From Dasypus novemcinctus (taxonomy: Eukaryota; Chordata; Mammalia; Cingulata; Dasypodidae): DNA of 64,000 nt. The stretch's first letter is position 1. Each line of letters begins with the position of its first letter. The notes beneath the pieces are model-generated. The model saw nothing but the letters and a program-made list of their open reading frames with translations, was not told where the DNA came from and ran no database searches. Below are positions 47,383-58,840 of this stretch, piece by piece. Made by a program: the position numbers and the translations under genes. The DNA is taken from contig NC_080677.1 in assembly GCF_030445035.2 (NCBI RefSeq), positions 26,733,513 through 26,797,512 on the forward strand, in the 5' to 3' direction.

Positions 47383-50205
47383 GGAACTGTGGGAAGATGT
47401 CAGACTAGGTAGGCAGGGCTCAACTCTCTCACAAAACAACAGGGAAAGAGCCAAAACCTGTCAGCAGGGACAGGACAGCAGGGTGAGGGACAGAGAGAAT
47501 TAGAACCTGAAACAACAAACATGAATCACCAAACATCTGCAATGGCTGGGAAAGGCTCCCTCCCCCTCAAGATATTAAGCTGGGGTAAGACCCCTGGCAT
47601 ACTGCAGCTGAGAGGGGAACAGATATCTTCCTCCCTATCAGGTACTACAAGGGAAAAGGGAGGGGAAGTTGGGGGACTCTTCTTCAGTGAATTAAGTGAG
47701 AAGAATCCACTTTGAATCTTGTCTCTGGCCAGATCAAAATACAGGAAAATGGAAATTTCCTCCTTGTGGAAAAGTGCACTGATAAGCACCATCTGCTGAC
47801 TGATCTGGAAATTGCATGGACAAACTGCTTTTAGGGCTCTCTGTATCCTAACTCCTAGGAGAAAATCTGCCCTGCATTAGTGAGTCCCTGGATTGATTGT
47901 GATAACCTAAACTGTGCAATTATATAGATTTAGAATAAGTTGAACCAAATATCAAAGGAAAGCTGTGAAAAAAAAATAGGCAAGAAAGAGAAATTGGCCA
48001 TCAGAATAAATTCACCAACATATTCAAATGACTAGATATTAGCAAAAAATTACAAGCTATGCTAAGAAACAGGAAGAGATGGGCCAGCCAAAGGAACAAA
48101 ACAAATATACTGAAGAGATACTGGATTAAGACAATTGATGGTAATCACACAACTCTCCTAAATCATTTCAAAGAATTGAAAGAAAATATGATTAAAGAGA
48201 TAAAGGATATTAGGAAGACACTGGGTGAGTATAAAGAACAATTTGAAAGTCTGCAAAGGAAAATAACAGAGCTTATGAGAATGAAAGACAAAATGAATGA
48301 GATTAAAAATTCATTAGAGGCACATAAGGGCAGATTTGAATAGCTCAAAGACAGAACTAGTGATTTCAAGGATAGATCATCTGAACTGGTAAAGTCAGGA
48401 CAGCAGAAAGAGAAGAGAATATAAAAAATGAGACAGGGTCTCAGGGAATTGAGAGACAATGGGAAATGCACAAACATATACAGTATCGGTGTCCCAGAAG
48501 GAGAAGGGAATGGAAAAGGAGCAGAAAGAAGAGTAGAGGAAATAATTACTAAAAACTTCCCATCCCTTTTGAAAGACGTAGATATCACTATCCAAGAATG
48601 ATAACACACGCAAACCAGAAAAAATCCCAATAGACCTACCCTGAGACACCTACTATTCAGAATGACAAACATGAGAGATAAAAAGAGGATTCTGAAAGCA
48701 GCAAGAGAAAAGTAAAGCATCACATATAAGGAAACCTCAATAAGATTAAGTGCTGACCTCACATCAGAAACCACTGAGGAAAGAAGAAAGTGGTATGGTG
48801 TATTTAAGGTACTGAAAGAGAAAAACTGCCAGTCAAGAATTCTGTATCCAGCAAAACTGTCCTTCAGAAATGAGGGTGAGTTCAAAGTCTTCACAGACAA
48901 ACAAAAACTGATAGAATATGTTACCAAAAGATTATGGAGATACTAAAGGTAGTGCTACAACCCGAAAGGAAAAAACAAGAGTGAGAGACTTGGAGAAGGA
49001 TACAGAAATGAAGATTTTTAGGAAAGGTAAATTAAAGGGTAAAAACATATATAATAGTATAATATGAGAACAGAAAACCAACGGACAAATGGTTGAAGTA
49101 AGTAATGCCTTTATTAATAACATTGAATGTTAATGATTTAAACTCCCCAATCAAATGACATAGACTTACAGAATGGATAAAAAAGTATGACCTCTTATGC
49201 TGTCTATAAGAGACTCACCTCAGATGTAAGGACACAACCAGGTTAAAAATGAAAGGTTGGAAAAAGATATCCCATGCAAATAGTATCCAAAAAAAGAGCT
49301 GGAGTAGCAATACTATCATTGGAGAAAATAGATTTTAGAAGCAAAACTGCTATAAGGGATGAACATCATTATATATTAATAAAAAGAGCAGTTCACCAAG
49401 AAGAAATAACTATTCTAAATAGTTATGTGCCTAACCTGAGTGCTCCAAGATATATGAGGCACCCACTGGCAAAGCTGAAGGGAAAAATAGATGTCTCTAC
49501 AATAATAGTTGGAGACTTCAATACACTACTCTCAGTATTGATAGAACATCTGGACAGAGAATAAAGAAACAGAGGGGTTGAATAATATGATAAATGAACT
49601 AGACCTAATAGACATCTATAGAACATTGCGCCCCAAAACAGCAGGATATACATTCTTTTCAAATGCCCATGTGTCCTTCTCCAAGAGAGAATGACTATAT
49701 GTTGGGTCATAAGACCAGTCTCAAGAAATTTAAAAAGATTGAAATTATACAAAACACTTCCTCTGATCATAACAGAATGAAGCTGGAAATCAATAATGGA
49801 CAGAAAAAGAGAAAAGTCACAAATATATGGGGAGTAACAATATACTCTTAAATGAACAGTGGGTTAAAGAAAGAATTGCAAGAGAATTCAGCAAATATCT
49901 TAAGATGAATGAAAATGAGAACACAACATATCAAAATCTATGGGACACTGCAAAAGCAGTGCTAGGAGGGAAATTTATAGCCCTCAAAGCTTACATTAAA
50001 GAAGAAAGAACTAAAATTGAAGATCTCACTGCACACATGGAGGAACTAGAAAAAGAACAGCAAACTAATCTGAAACCAAGCCAAAGAAAAGAAATAGTAA
50101 TGATCAGAGCAGAAAGAAATGAAATTGAGGGGAAAAAAAAGAATCAACAAATCCAAAAGTTGGTTCTTTGAGAAGATCAACAAAATTGACAAACCCTTAG
50201 CTAGC
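47383..50205 (+). mobile_element. L1 with 5' region, ORF1 and part of ORF2
   Basis: It starts near 47383 with 'gaactgtgggaagatgtcagactagg', an L1-like 5' leader, then about 680 bases of 5' region. ORF1 starts with the open frame 48059-48343 (coiled-coil, ending KNSLEAHKGRFE and a stop). A broken ORF1 C-terminus follows, then ORF2 pieces at 49274-49564 (endonuclease; SYVPN, VGDFN) and 49827-50171. Near 50205 the sequence jumps to L1 3' UTR. Frameshifts and stops exclude activity. Confidence 0.9.
49274..49564 (+). pseudogene. L1 ORF2 endonuclease remnant
   Basis: An open run of about 96 codons containing RAGVAILSLEKIDF, HHYILIKRAVHQEE, NSYVPN and IIVGDFN, the middle of the L1 endonuclease. It ends at a stop after IEHLDRE. 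Confidence 0.85.
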
Positions 50206-50547
50206 ACAAATACTGTATGATTGTGATATTATGAACTAAATATATTGTGTAAACTCATGGAGTTAATAACTAGAAATGTCACCAGAAAATAGAATGAGGT
50301 TAGAGAATGGAAAGCTGAGGGTTAACCTATGCAGAATTGGTAAAAAGGTTGCTTGTTAATCTTTGGGAATGAATAGAACAGGTGAAAGCACAACATAGCA
50401 TTTGTAGCAGGTGAAAGCACAACATAATATTTGTGCTATTACATGCGTATGACTGTGGTTGACAGGGAAGGTCTAAGGTCACGTGTATTACTTGAAGGAA
50501 AGCTGAAAAATATAACATGGGACTGGACAGCATAGTAAAACCTCATG

Positions 50548-50656
50548 TGACAGGAGCAGATGTAGCTCATGTGGTTGAGCAACTGCTTCCTATATACAAG
50601 GTTCTGGGTTCAATCCCTAGTACCTCTTAAAAAAATGCAAATACTGAAAACAAGAA
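50548..50656 (+). mobile_element. DAS-SINE monomer
   Basis: One tRNA-like unit (CAGGAGCAGATGTAGCTCAT, B box 'gggttcaatccctag') with exact 11-bp duplication AAAACCTCATG at 50537-50547 and 50657-50667. Confidence 0.93.
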
Positions 50657-50667
50657 AAAACCTCATG

Positions 50668-50885
50668 GGAAGCAGATGTGGCTCAAGCATTTGGGTGCCC
50701 ACCTACCACATGAGAGATCCCAGGTTCAGTTTCCGATGCCTTCTAGAAAAAAACAAAAAACAAGCAAACCAAATGACAAAACCAACTCAGGGGAGCCAAT
50801 GTGTCTTAGTGGTTGAGTGCCAGCTTCCCATGTTTGAGGTCCCAAATTCAATCCCCACATACAACACAAACAAAACAAAAAACCT
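50668..50885 (+). mobile_element. DAS-SINE dimer
   Basis: Two tRNA-like units in tandem: GGAAGCAGATGTGGCTCAAG (50668 onward) and GGGGAGCCAATGTGTCTTAG (50792 onward), each with a B-box-like block and an A/C-rich tail. It follows a monomer, giving three tRNA heads in a row. Confidence 0.85.
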
Positions 50886-52116
50886 GAATATTGTATGATC
50901 CAGCAATTCCGTTACTAGGAATATATTCAGAAGAACTGAAAGCAAGGACATGAACTGACATTTTCACACTGATGTTCATAGCAGCATTATTCACAATTGC
51001 TAAAATATGGAACCAGCCCAAGTGCCCATCAACCGATGAATGAATGCAATGGAATATTATTCAGCTGTAAGAAGAAATGAGATCGGGATGCATATGACAA
51101 CATGGATGAACCTAGAGGATATTATGTTGAGTGAAATAAGCCATCCACAAAAGGACAAATACCGTTTGGTCTCACTAATGTGAACTAAATACAATGAGTA
51201 AACTCACAGATGTAAACACTACAGTATAGGTTACTAGGAAATAAAAGGTGGGTTAAGAATGGGAGAAAGAACTGTATAACTGATTTCGGTGGTGGATGAA
51301 AATTGTGGTTAATAGTATAAACGTAAGAATCCTCTTTTACAAAATGCTGAGAATATAGTGATATGTGAGAAAATTACAACTAATATAATTTATGGATGAT
51401 ATTTAACAGTAATATTGATATTTGCAGCAATGGCAAGAAGATACTTTTTCAATAGTAAGGGACAACAATAGGGGGTATAAGTGGGTGTGGAGTTTTTCCT
51501 TTTGGAGCAATGAAAACATTCTAAAATGGAATAAGGCGATGACTGCACAACTCTGTGATAAAAATGAAAGCCACTGAGTGTTCACTTTGAATGGACTGTA
51601 CAAAGCATGGGACACTATAACATAAGGAATCCAGTGATGGATGATGGACTGTGGTTAACAGGACAAATATGATAATGTTTTCTCTTGAATGATAACAAAT
51701 ATATAATAGGGTGTTAATAATTGGATGGGTTGGGGGAAAATATAACACACCAAATGTAAGTTATGGGCAATAGTAATATTTTGATGATGCTCTTTCATAG
51801 TTTGTAACAAATGTTTCACAACAATGCAAGGTGTTGGTGGTGGGGCGATGTATGGGAGTCTTGTATGATGATATGCATGCTTATCTTATAAATTCACAAA
51901 TTTTACTATACATTTGTTGTTTATGTATGTTCATATATGAGTGATATACATAAAAAATTTTATTTAAAAAAATCAAATCATGTATTCATAACTATTATGC
52001 TACCAAAATGTTTTAAAAATACATCACTTGGAAGAATGCTATAATCAAAGAAGACGTTTTACTTAGAAAATTGGGAGATAAAGCAAGCAAGGAAATGTCC
52101 AGGATTTTTTCCATAC

Positions 52117-52783
52117 TGTAGCAGTTTGGAATTATTTATGAATTCCAAAAATAGATATTGGGTTATGTTTGTAAACTGGTCAGTTCCTCTGGGCATATTA
52201 GATTGTATTGGATTCAGTGGTTTCACTTTTACTTGATTAAATTATGAATAAGGCTTTGATTGGGCCACATTAGTAGGACACTAAGTCCCCGGCCACCAAG
52301 GGGGTTGGGGATTTACAGAAAAAAACGACATGGCAGAGGAGAAAGTTGGAATTTTAATGCTGGAGCCCTGGGAAGTAAATTCACAGAGAGGCAAATATGT
52401 GAGGAAAGAGAGTAGGCTCCATTAGACATGGCAGAGGCCCAGGGAAGAGAGATGAGCTGTTAGCCTGACAGTTTACAGCTGGCCTCGTGGAGAGAGCAGA
52501 GCAGATGAGCTCAAAGAGAACTGAGCCCTGGGAGAGAGACAGACATATCCCAACCTACAGCTGAGATTGGAAGAAACTGGGACCACAGAGCCTTAAGAGG
52601 AAAGAGGAGTAAACTCTCACAAACATTGTCCACCATCTTGCGTCAACATGTGGGAACACTTTCGTGAGGGAAATAACTTATGCTTTATGGCCTGGTAACT
52701 GTAAGCTTCTACTCTAAATAAATACCCTTTATAAAACCTAACAGATTTCTCTACTTTGCATCAGCACCCATTTGGCTAATACA
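52117..52783 (+). mobile_element. ERVL/MaLR-like solo LTR, complete
   Basis: It begins TGTAGCAGTTTGGAATTA and ends GGCTAATACA with an exact 5-bp duplication CATAC at 52112-52116 and 52784-52788, which fits an LTR. A polyadenylation signal AATAAATACCC lies near 52718. At 667 bp it is the longest clean member of the family in the window. No internal retroviral sequence is attached. Confidence 0.85.
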
Positions 52784-52789
52784 CATACT

Positions 52790-52894
52790 CTTTTATTTTT
52801 CTCTTTTTTTCAGAAGGTACCAGAGATCGAACCCAGGACCTCATATATGGGAAGCAGGTGCTCAACCACCTGAGCTATATCAGCTCCCTTGCAT
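52790..52894 (-). mobile_element. tRNA-like SINE monomer
   Basis: Minus-strand unit with head complement GGGAGCTGATATAGCTCAGG and B-box region 'gatcgaacccaggacc'. The duplication ACACATACT lies at 52781-52789 and 52895-52903. Confidence 0.92.
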
Positions 52895-53371
52895 ACACAT
52901 ACTTTTGCATTTAACAGTTTAGAATAACAACTCTTTCATACTAGTTTTAAAATGAGTTGTGTTAATGTAGAATGTATTCATCAATGAAATATTGCCTACA
53001 AAGGACAAGTATCTATTGTCCTTTGAAAATAATAAAATTTTCTCTTGTTTTAAAAAGTCATGGAAGGAGATTATCAATTGGAAATATAAATTTAAGATGA
53101 TTGAATACTTTCTGATCATTATTTTGAATGGAAACTTTTGGTTGTATTTTTTTTACAATACCATTTATCTCCAGAGGAAAAATTAGAAATGCCTTTCTGA
53201 ACACATAATACATTGAAGAACCTCTTCTAATTATATATATATTACAATGTATTATAAATTCCATTTTATGTCTGCTCTGTAAAGAAGGGCAAAGGGGAGA
53301 GAAATTCTTGAGATATAGAGCTATGTCTTATTTTCAAGTTGATTATCAATTTCATCTGAAATTGGTTTGTT

Positions 53372-53592
53372 CTTTGTTTTTTGTTTTCTATTTTTAAGGT
53401 ACTGGGGCTGGGAATTGAACCTGGGACCTCAGAAGTAGGAAGCTGGTGCTCAACCACTGAGACATATCAGCTCCCTTGAGTTGTTTTTTTTTCATTGGTT
53501 TGCTGTTGTTTTTAGAAGGCACTGGAACCAAACCCAGGACTTCCCCGTGTGGGAACAGGTGTTCAACTGCTGGAGCCATATCCCCTGGCAGG
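53372..53592 (-). mobile_element. Two adjacent tRNA-like SINE monomers
   Basis: Units at about 53372-53493 (B-box complement 'gaattgaacctgggacc') and 53494-53592 ('aaccaaacccaggac'). ATTGGTTTG at 53361-53369 and 53494-53502 suggests the left unit inserted beside the right one. Confidence 0.82.
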
Positions 53593-54254
53593 TTTATTTT
53601 TGTGTGTGTCTTGCCTCAGGAAAGAACACAACCAAATAAACCCACTCCCTCCCTGTTATCCCCTTAACTTTACTGTGTAAAGGAATGACAGCTCCTTTTA
53701 CAGAGCCTATGTAGGCTTTCTTTCTTTTTTATTAGTGGCATTGAAAATTGCTAATATTCATTCTGTTCTTGTAGTGGGGAAAAAAAGTATAAACTAGACT
53801 TTTTTTTGGATATTTTTTTCTGATTAAAAAAAACAAACTTTATTAAGCAGCAGAAAAATGACCATGCTTTGAATTTGGTCCGTACTTTCACTATAGCATC
53901 ACGAAAATAAAGCAGTAAAGGGAATAGAAAAGAAAAACTAGGAAAAGTAAAGGGCTTCACAAACAAATTTGGGGTAACTTTGTGTTTGGAAACTTATGAA
54001 GACTAAGGAAAATGTTGATGGGTATGAATGAGATAGAATCAATTCAAAGAACATTGATTAGACCCTACACTTCACTTGGAACTGTGGCAGGCAGTGCAGC
54101 ATACAAAAGAAATTGCTGTCTCAAAGTGGCTGCTGACTGATTACACAAATAATATACTTGTGTCAGCTAGCAATGCTAACTTTACTTAGCGCTAACTCTC
54201 AACCAGCCATCATGTTAGGAAACATACAATAGTTCATGTTTAATGAGGGCCTCT
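53593..54254. other. Intergenic, nothing recognised
   Basis: AT-rich unique-looking sequence. No exon, RNA gene or named repeat was seen. Confidence 0.45.
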
Positions 54255-54478
54255 TTCTGTGTTCCAGGTCTTATGCTGATCACTTTACAAGGATTATTTC
54301 ATTTAATCTCCACAACAACCTTCACAACAATATGAATAGATCATATTATCTGTTCCCCCATCCCATGGGTAATTAAGACTTAGAAAGTTAAATGACTAGA
54401 GGGTAGTAGAGTTGGGATTTGGACCTAAGTCACTTAGCTTTTGATGGATTTAATCACTAAACTGCTTCCCAAAATTCA
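54255..54478 (-). mobile_element. MIR SINE
   Basis: 'cttatgctgatcactttacaaggattatttcatttaatctccacaacaacc', 'gacttagaaagttaaatgact' and 'gttgggatttggacctaagtcac' follow an antisense MIR. Diverged. Confidence 0.78.
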
Positions 54479-54619
54479 TGGCCTTGAGGAACCAGTATTT
54501 GGGGGGAATACTCCTTGTTATCCACATCCACAGATAATTATAAGAGAATACACTGAGAGCATTCTGAGAGCTATTCACATTATCTCATGACAATGAGAAA
54601 GCCCACCAAGTTTCTTAGA

Positions 54620-55505
54620 GAAAGTGTTTTAGTTTCTCATTCCATACAATGGGTTGGCTTAACAACAGTAATTTATTGGCTCACAGTTTCAGAGGCTAGA
54701 AGGTTTGCTTCTGTGTTGATATTTTCCGGCTGGCCAGCAGTCTTTGGGATTCCTTGGTGTATTTGTCAGGATTCTCTAGGGAAACAGAATCAACAGGAAA
54801 TATCTGTCAATAATATGTGATTTTATGAGTCTCTCATGTGACCGTGGGGATGCACAAGTTCAGGTTCTACAGGCAGGCTGCAAACCAGGGGCTCTAAGGA
54901 AAGTCCGATGAAGAAGTTCTTGATGAGTTTCTGGGAGATGCTGGCTATCCAAAGACAAGCTGGGAAATTCTCTCTGAATGCTGAAATCACTTCCCCTTTC
55001 AGAGCATTCAACTGATTGGATAAAGCATCACTCATGGCTGATGGCAATCTCCCTGGTTGATGTAGATGCAATCAGCCATCAAAGCAGTAAACTCACTGGC
55101 GACTAAACTCCATAAATGTCCTTGTATTACAATTAGCCCAGTGCTTGCTTGACCAAACAGTTGGGCACAATCACCTGGCTGAGTTGACACATTAGCCTAA
55201 CCATCACACTTGGCGTTTTCTGTCTAATGAAAATGTACATGGCGCTGTCTTCTCCTTTCTCCTCCAGTTTTGAATGGCTTAAGCCTCTGAAGCTCCCCGT
55301 GGCTTCTTTTTCAGTGTCCAATTTTCTTTTCTTTCAAGGACATCAGTCATATTGAAATTAAGGCCCATCCTCTTTCAGTTTGGACAACACCTTAAGCAAT
55401 AATATCTTCAAAGCTCCTGTTTAAGAATGGGTTCACACCCCCAGGACCAGGGGTTGGTACTAAACATGTCTTTTGCGGAGGACATGATTCAGTTCCCATA
55501 GAAGG
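54620..55505 (-). mobile_element. MLT1-like MaLR LTR, interrupted
   Basis: 'gttttagtttctcattccatac', 'aatttattggctcacagtttcagaggctagaag' on the left and 'aaggacatcagtcatattgaaattaaggccca' with 'tttgcggaggacatgattcagttccc' on the right match an antisense MLT1-type LTR. A second LTR at 54758-55208 splits it. Confidence 0.72.
54758..55208 (-). mobile_element. ERVL/MaLR-like solo LTR, complete
   Basis: Exact 451-bp unit beginning TGTATTTGTCAGGATTC and ending CCATCACA on the plus strand, with 5-bp duplication CTTGG at 54753-54757 and 55209-55213. The minus strand reads TGTGATGGTTAGGC to ACAAATACA. It is inserted in an older LTR. Confidence 0.87.
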
Positions 55506-56104
55506 CTTCCCAGAGTTAGTCCCATCTGAGGAGGGTCATAAAGGATGAGCAGGATTTTACCAGGACTTGGGAAGGAGCAATCATAAGTGCAATCAAGTAA
55601 AATCACTAAGGACTGGCGTTATTAAGGGAAAACATCTGGGAATGAAAGGGTTTATGCTAAACTTAGAGGAGATATGTAAGATTTAAAATAAAGAGAGGTA
55701 TGGAAGTGGGCCCACGCCAGTTGCTTACGGTGTTGACTCGACTGGAATGCCGCTCTTGTCCTGTTCCTGCCTACCTTTTACATATCCTCCAAGACTAGAC
55801 ACCTGTTAATTCCTTTGTGAAGCTTCCCAAGCTATCCTTGTGGCCTATGAGAAAGTTATTTAACCTCTTTGAGTGTGAGGAACTTCATCATAATACCTGC
55901 CTCAAGTTTCTTGTAAAGATTAGGAGTAAGTGTATTTGTAAATTTCCTAGAACATAATAGATGCTGATTATTTATGGATTTGCTTGTTATATAAAAGGGG
56001 GATGGGCTTGAGGGAGCTTTGAACTGAGGTTCTGAGCTTCCTCAATGACATTTGCCTCTAACCACCCCTAGTTTCCTAGGGTCCCTGAAGCTAAAAGAGA
56101 TTGT
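55506..56104. other. Intergenic with a MIR
   Basis: A plus-strand MIR piece lies at about 55845-55975 ('gagaaagttatttaacctctttgag', 'cataatacctgcctcaagtttcttgtaaagatta', 'aacataatagatgctgatt'). Nothing else is recognised. Confidence 0.6.
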
Positions 56105-56656
56105 TTGGTTGTTGTTGTTACTTTTTATTGTAGTAACATATATACAACTCAAAATTTCCCTGTGGTTACCAATTCTGTACAATTCTGTAGTATTATATTC
56201 ACAATATTGTGCTACCATCACTAATATCCTCAACAGAAGCTCTGTGCCCATTAAGCAACATCTCCCTTTCCCTCCCCTATCCCACTTCCAGCCTTTCATA
56301 ACCTGCTACCTGTTTTCTGTCTCCATGAAATTTGCTTCTTCTAGGTATTTCGTGTAAGTGAGATCATACAATAGTTGTCTTTTTGTATCTGGCTTATTTC
56401 ACCCAACAGTGGAATATCTATGTTGTAAGCATGTATCAGAACTTCATTCCTTTTTATGGCTGAATAATATTACATTGTTTATATATACCACATTTTGTTT
56501 ATCAATTCATTTGTTGATGGACACTAGGGTTGATGCCACCTTTTGGCTGTTGTGAATAATGCCGATATAAGCATCATGTACAAATATCTGTCTGAGTTCC
56601 TGCTTTAAATTCTTTTGGGTATATAGCAAGAACTGGGATTCCTGGGTTATATGGTA

Positions 56657-57345
56657 TGACAGTTTGAAATTATTTTATGAATCCCCCCAAAAAGAAATAT
56701 TAATTTGTAAACTAATTTATTCCTCTAGGTGTGACATCTTTTGATTGCATTAAATTCAGTTGAGAGACCTTTGATTAGATTACTTGAAAAGCTCACTTTA
56801 GGGGTTTTTTTTTTTTCTTTTTTAGGAGGTACTGGGGATTGAACCTGGGACCTCGCACATGCACAACAGGTGCTCGACCACTGAGCTACACCTGCTCCTG
56901 CTTCATGGCTTTTGATTGGACTAAGTTAGTGAGACATGACTCAGATTGAGTCTCTACCCCCTTGCTGGGTCTGATATAAACAGAAACACAGAGAGAGACT
57001 CAAACACAGAAAAAGGAAGCCACTATGTTTGATCCAGCCATTTAAGATAGAGGACTATAGGGTCCCCTAAGCAGGAAGCCCCAACAGTCTGTGCCCATAT
57101 AGCAGCTTAAGAGGAGATAGTGAGCCCAGAGAGGAAGGCTGATACCTCAGCAGAGACTGGCAGCCATCTTGCTTCACCATGTGGCAACATGCTGGGATCA
57201 ACAATAGCTGACTTTGGTGAGAAAGCATCTCTGATGGTGCCTTTGTTTGGACTTTTCAAAAGCTTTTACCCCAAATAAATCCCTTTTATAAAAGCCATCC
57301 CATTTCCGGTACTTTGCTTTGGCACCCCTTTGGTAAACTAAAACA
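56657..57345 (+). mobile_element. ERVL/MaLR-like solo LTR with nested SINE
   Basis: It starts TGACAGTTTGAAATTA and ends GGTAAACTAAAACA, related to 12177-12649 and 52117-52783. The 7-bp repeat TATGGTA flanks it directly (56650-56656 and 57346-57352), and it interrupts old L1. A polyadenylation signal AATAAATCCC lies near 57275. A SINE monomer is nested at about 56806-56900. Confidence 0.8.
56806..56900 (-). mobile_element. tRNA-Ala-like SINE monomer
   Basis: On the minus strand it reads CAGGTGTAGCTCAGTGGTCG, then 'ttgtgcatgtgcgaggtccc' and B box GGTTCAATCCCC, followed by a short A/T tail. The anticodon-arm position contains TGC. It is the most tRNA-like SINE unit in the window. Confidence 0.9.
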
Positions 57346-57732
57346 TATGGTATTCTATATATTTTCTGAGGAATCACCAAACTGATTTCCAAAGTGGCTG
57401 CACCATTTTACAATGCCACCAGCAATGTATAAGGATTCCTATATCTCTGCATCCTTGCACAATCACAATTCTGGTGGGTGTGAAGTGGTATCTCTTGGTG
57501 ATTTTGATTTGCATTTTCCTGATGACCAATGATGGTGAGCATCTTTTCATGTGCTTATTGGCCATTTGTATACCTTTTTTGGGGAAATGTCTACTCAAGA
57601 CCTTTGCCCATTTTTAATTTGGGTTATTTGTCTTTCCTATTGTTGATTTGTAGCAGTTCTTCATATATTCTGGCTATTATACCCTTAACAGATATATGGT
57701 TAACAATAATTTTCTCTCATTTTGTAGAGTGT

Positions 57733-58048
57733 TGTGGTAGTTTGGAGCTATATGTACCCTGGCAAATATGTTCTTAAACTTAATCCATTCCTGTGGGTGT
57801 GAACCCGTTGTAAGTAGGAAGAAAAGGGAGAGACTAGGAGAAGTTGCCATTTGCCTTGCCATGTGATGAGCTAAGGACCAAGGATTGCCAGCAGCTAGCC
57901 CCATAATGCCAGAGTCTTTAGGGAGAAAGCATCAACTTGATGATGCCTTGATATAGACTCTTAGCCTCAAAACTGAACAAATAAATTCCCATTGTTTAAG
58001 CTGACCCATTGCCTGGTATTTGCTTAAACTTTCAAGGAAATGAAAAGA
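57733..58048 (+). mobile_element. MaLR-like LTR, partial
   Basis: Starts TGTGGTAGTTTGGAGCTA, continues 'ttaatccattcctgtgggtgtgaaccc', and near its end has 'cctcaaaactgaacaaataaattcccattgtttaagc'. AGTGT occurs on both sides (57728-57732 and 58049-58053). The middle is shorter than expected for such LTRs, so it has an internal deletion. It is inserted in old L1. Confidence 0.7.
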
Positions 58049-58214
58049 AGTGTCTTTTCACTTTCTGGGTAGCATCTTTTGACTTATAAAAGTTTTTGAT
58101 TTATATGAACACTATTTTATCTGTTTTTGTTGTTATTGTTCATGCTTATGGAGGCATATCTTAAAAGAAATGTTCTTGCTTTCTATGTTAAATTTCACAT
58201 TGCCTTGTACATAA

Positions 58215-58840
58215 TGTTCGTTTATTGTCTTTCACCCCCATTTATCTTTAAGTGCTTACAAGGGCAGGAGACCCCTTCTGTTTTGCGCACTATTGCATAC
58301 TCAGCAAAATGCATCAAATAATATGCAAGTTTTTAAAAATAAAGATTTATTTTTTATTTATTTCTGTCATCCCACCCCCCACCCCCCAGTTGTCTGCTCT
58401 CTGTGTCCATTTGCTGTATGTTCTTCTGTGACTGCTTCTATCCTTATCAGCAGCACTGGGAATCTGTGTTTCTTTTTCTTGCCTCATCTTGTTGTGTCAG
58501 CTCTCTGTGTGTGCGGCGCCATTCTTGGGCAGGCTGCACTTCCTTTCACGCTGGGCGGCTCTCCTTATGGGGCACACTCCTTGGGCGTGGGGCTCCCCTA
58601 CGTGGGGGACACCCTTGATTGGCAGGGCACTCCTGGCTTGCATCAGCCCTGCACATTGGCCAGCTCCACACCGGTCAAGGAGGCCCGGGGTTTGAACGGC
58701 GGACCTCCCATGTGGTAGGCAGATGGCCTATCCATTGGACCAAGTCTGCTTCCCAATATGCAAATATTTATCTGCTCAAGAATGAAAGTTTGATGCTCAA
58801 TAACCATTGATTGTATGAATGAATGATGTTCTCTCTGGAC
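58215..58840 (+). mobile_element. L2 3' fragment interrupted by a SINE
   Basis: 'agtgcttacaagggcaggagacc', 'gcgcactattgcatactcagc' and, after the SINE, 'gatgctcaataaccattgattgtatgaatgaatg' follow a plus-strand L2 3' end. The SINE at 58329-58754 splits it. Confidence 0.72.
58329..58754 (-). mobile_element. DAS-SINE, chimeric type
   Basis: Minus-strand full copy. Exact 9-bp duplication AATATGCAA at 58320-58328 and 58755-58763. Head complement GGGAAGCAGACTTGGTCCAA. Confidence 0.95.

Larger units (their letters stand above)
50206..51970 (+). mobile_element. L1 3' ends (two pieces) with SINEs between
   Basis: 50206-50530 is L1 3' UTR fused to the preceding ORF2. 50886-51970 restarts in the 3' end of ORF2 ('ccagcaattccgttactagg', 'ccatcaaccgatgaatgaatg', 'acaacatggatgaacct') and runs through a long xenarthran-type 3' UTR to 'aaaaaattttatttaaaaaaatc'. 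SINE units fill 50548-50885. No coding potential remains. Confidence 0.8.
56105..58200 (-). mobile_element. Old L1M 3' region with two LTR insertions
   Basis: The plus strand is a clear antisense old L1: 'gtagtaacatatatacaactcaaaatttccc', 'cttatttcacccaacagtgg', 'ttgttgatggacactagggttgatgccacc', 'tggctgcaccattttacaatgccaccagcaatgt' and 'cttttcatgtgcttattggcc'. It is split by LTRs at 56657-57345 and 57733-58048. All coding capacity is lost. Confidence 0.88.

Noticed and set aside
48163..48927. 254-codon minus-strand open frame
   Set aside because: It is exactly antisense to the L1 ORF1 region and has no independent identity.
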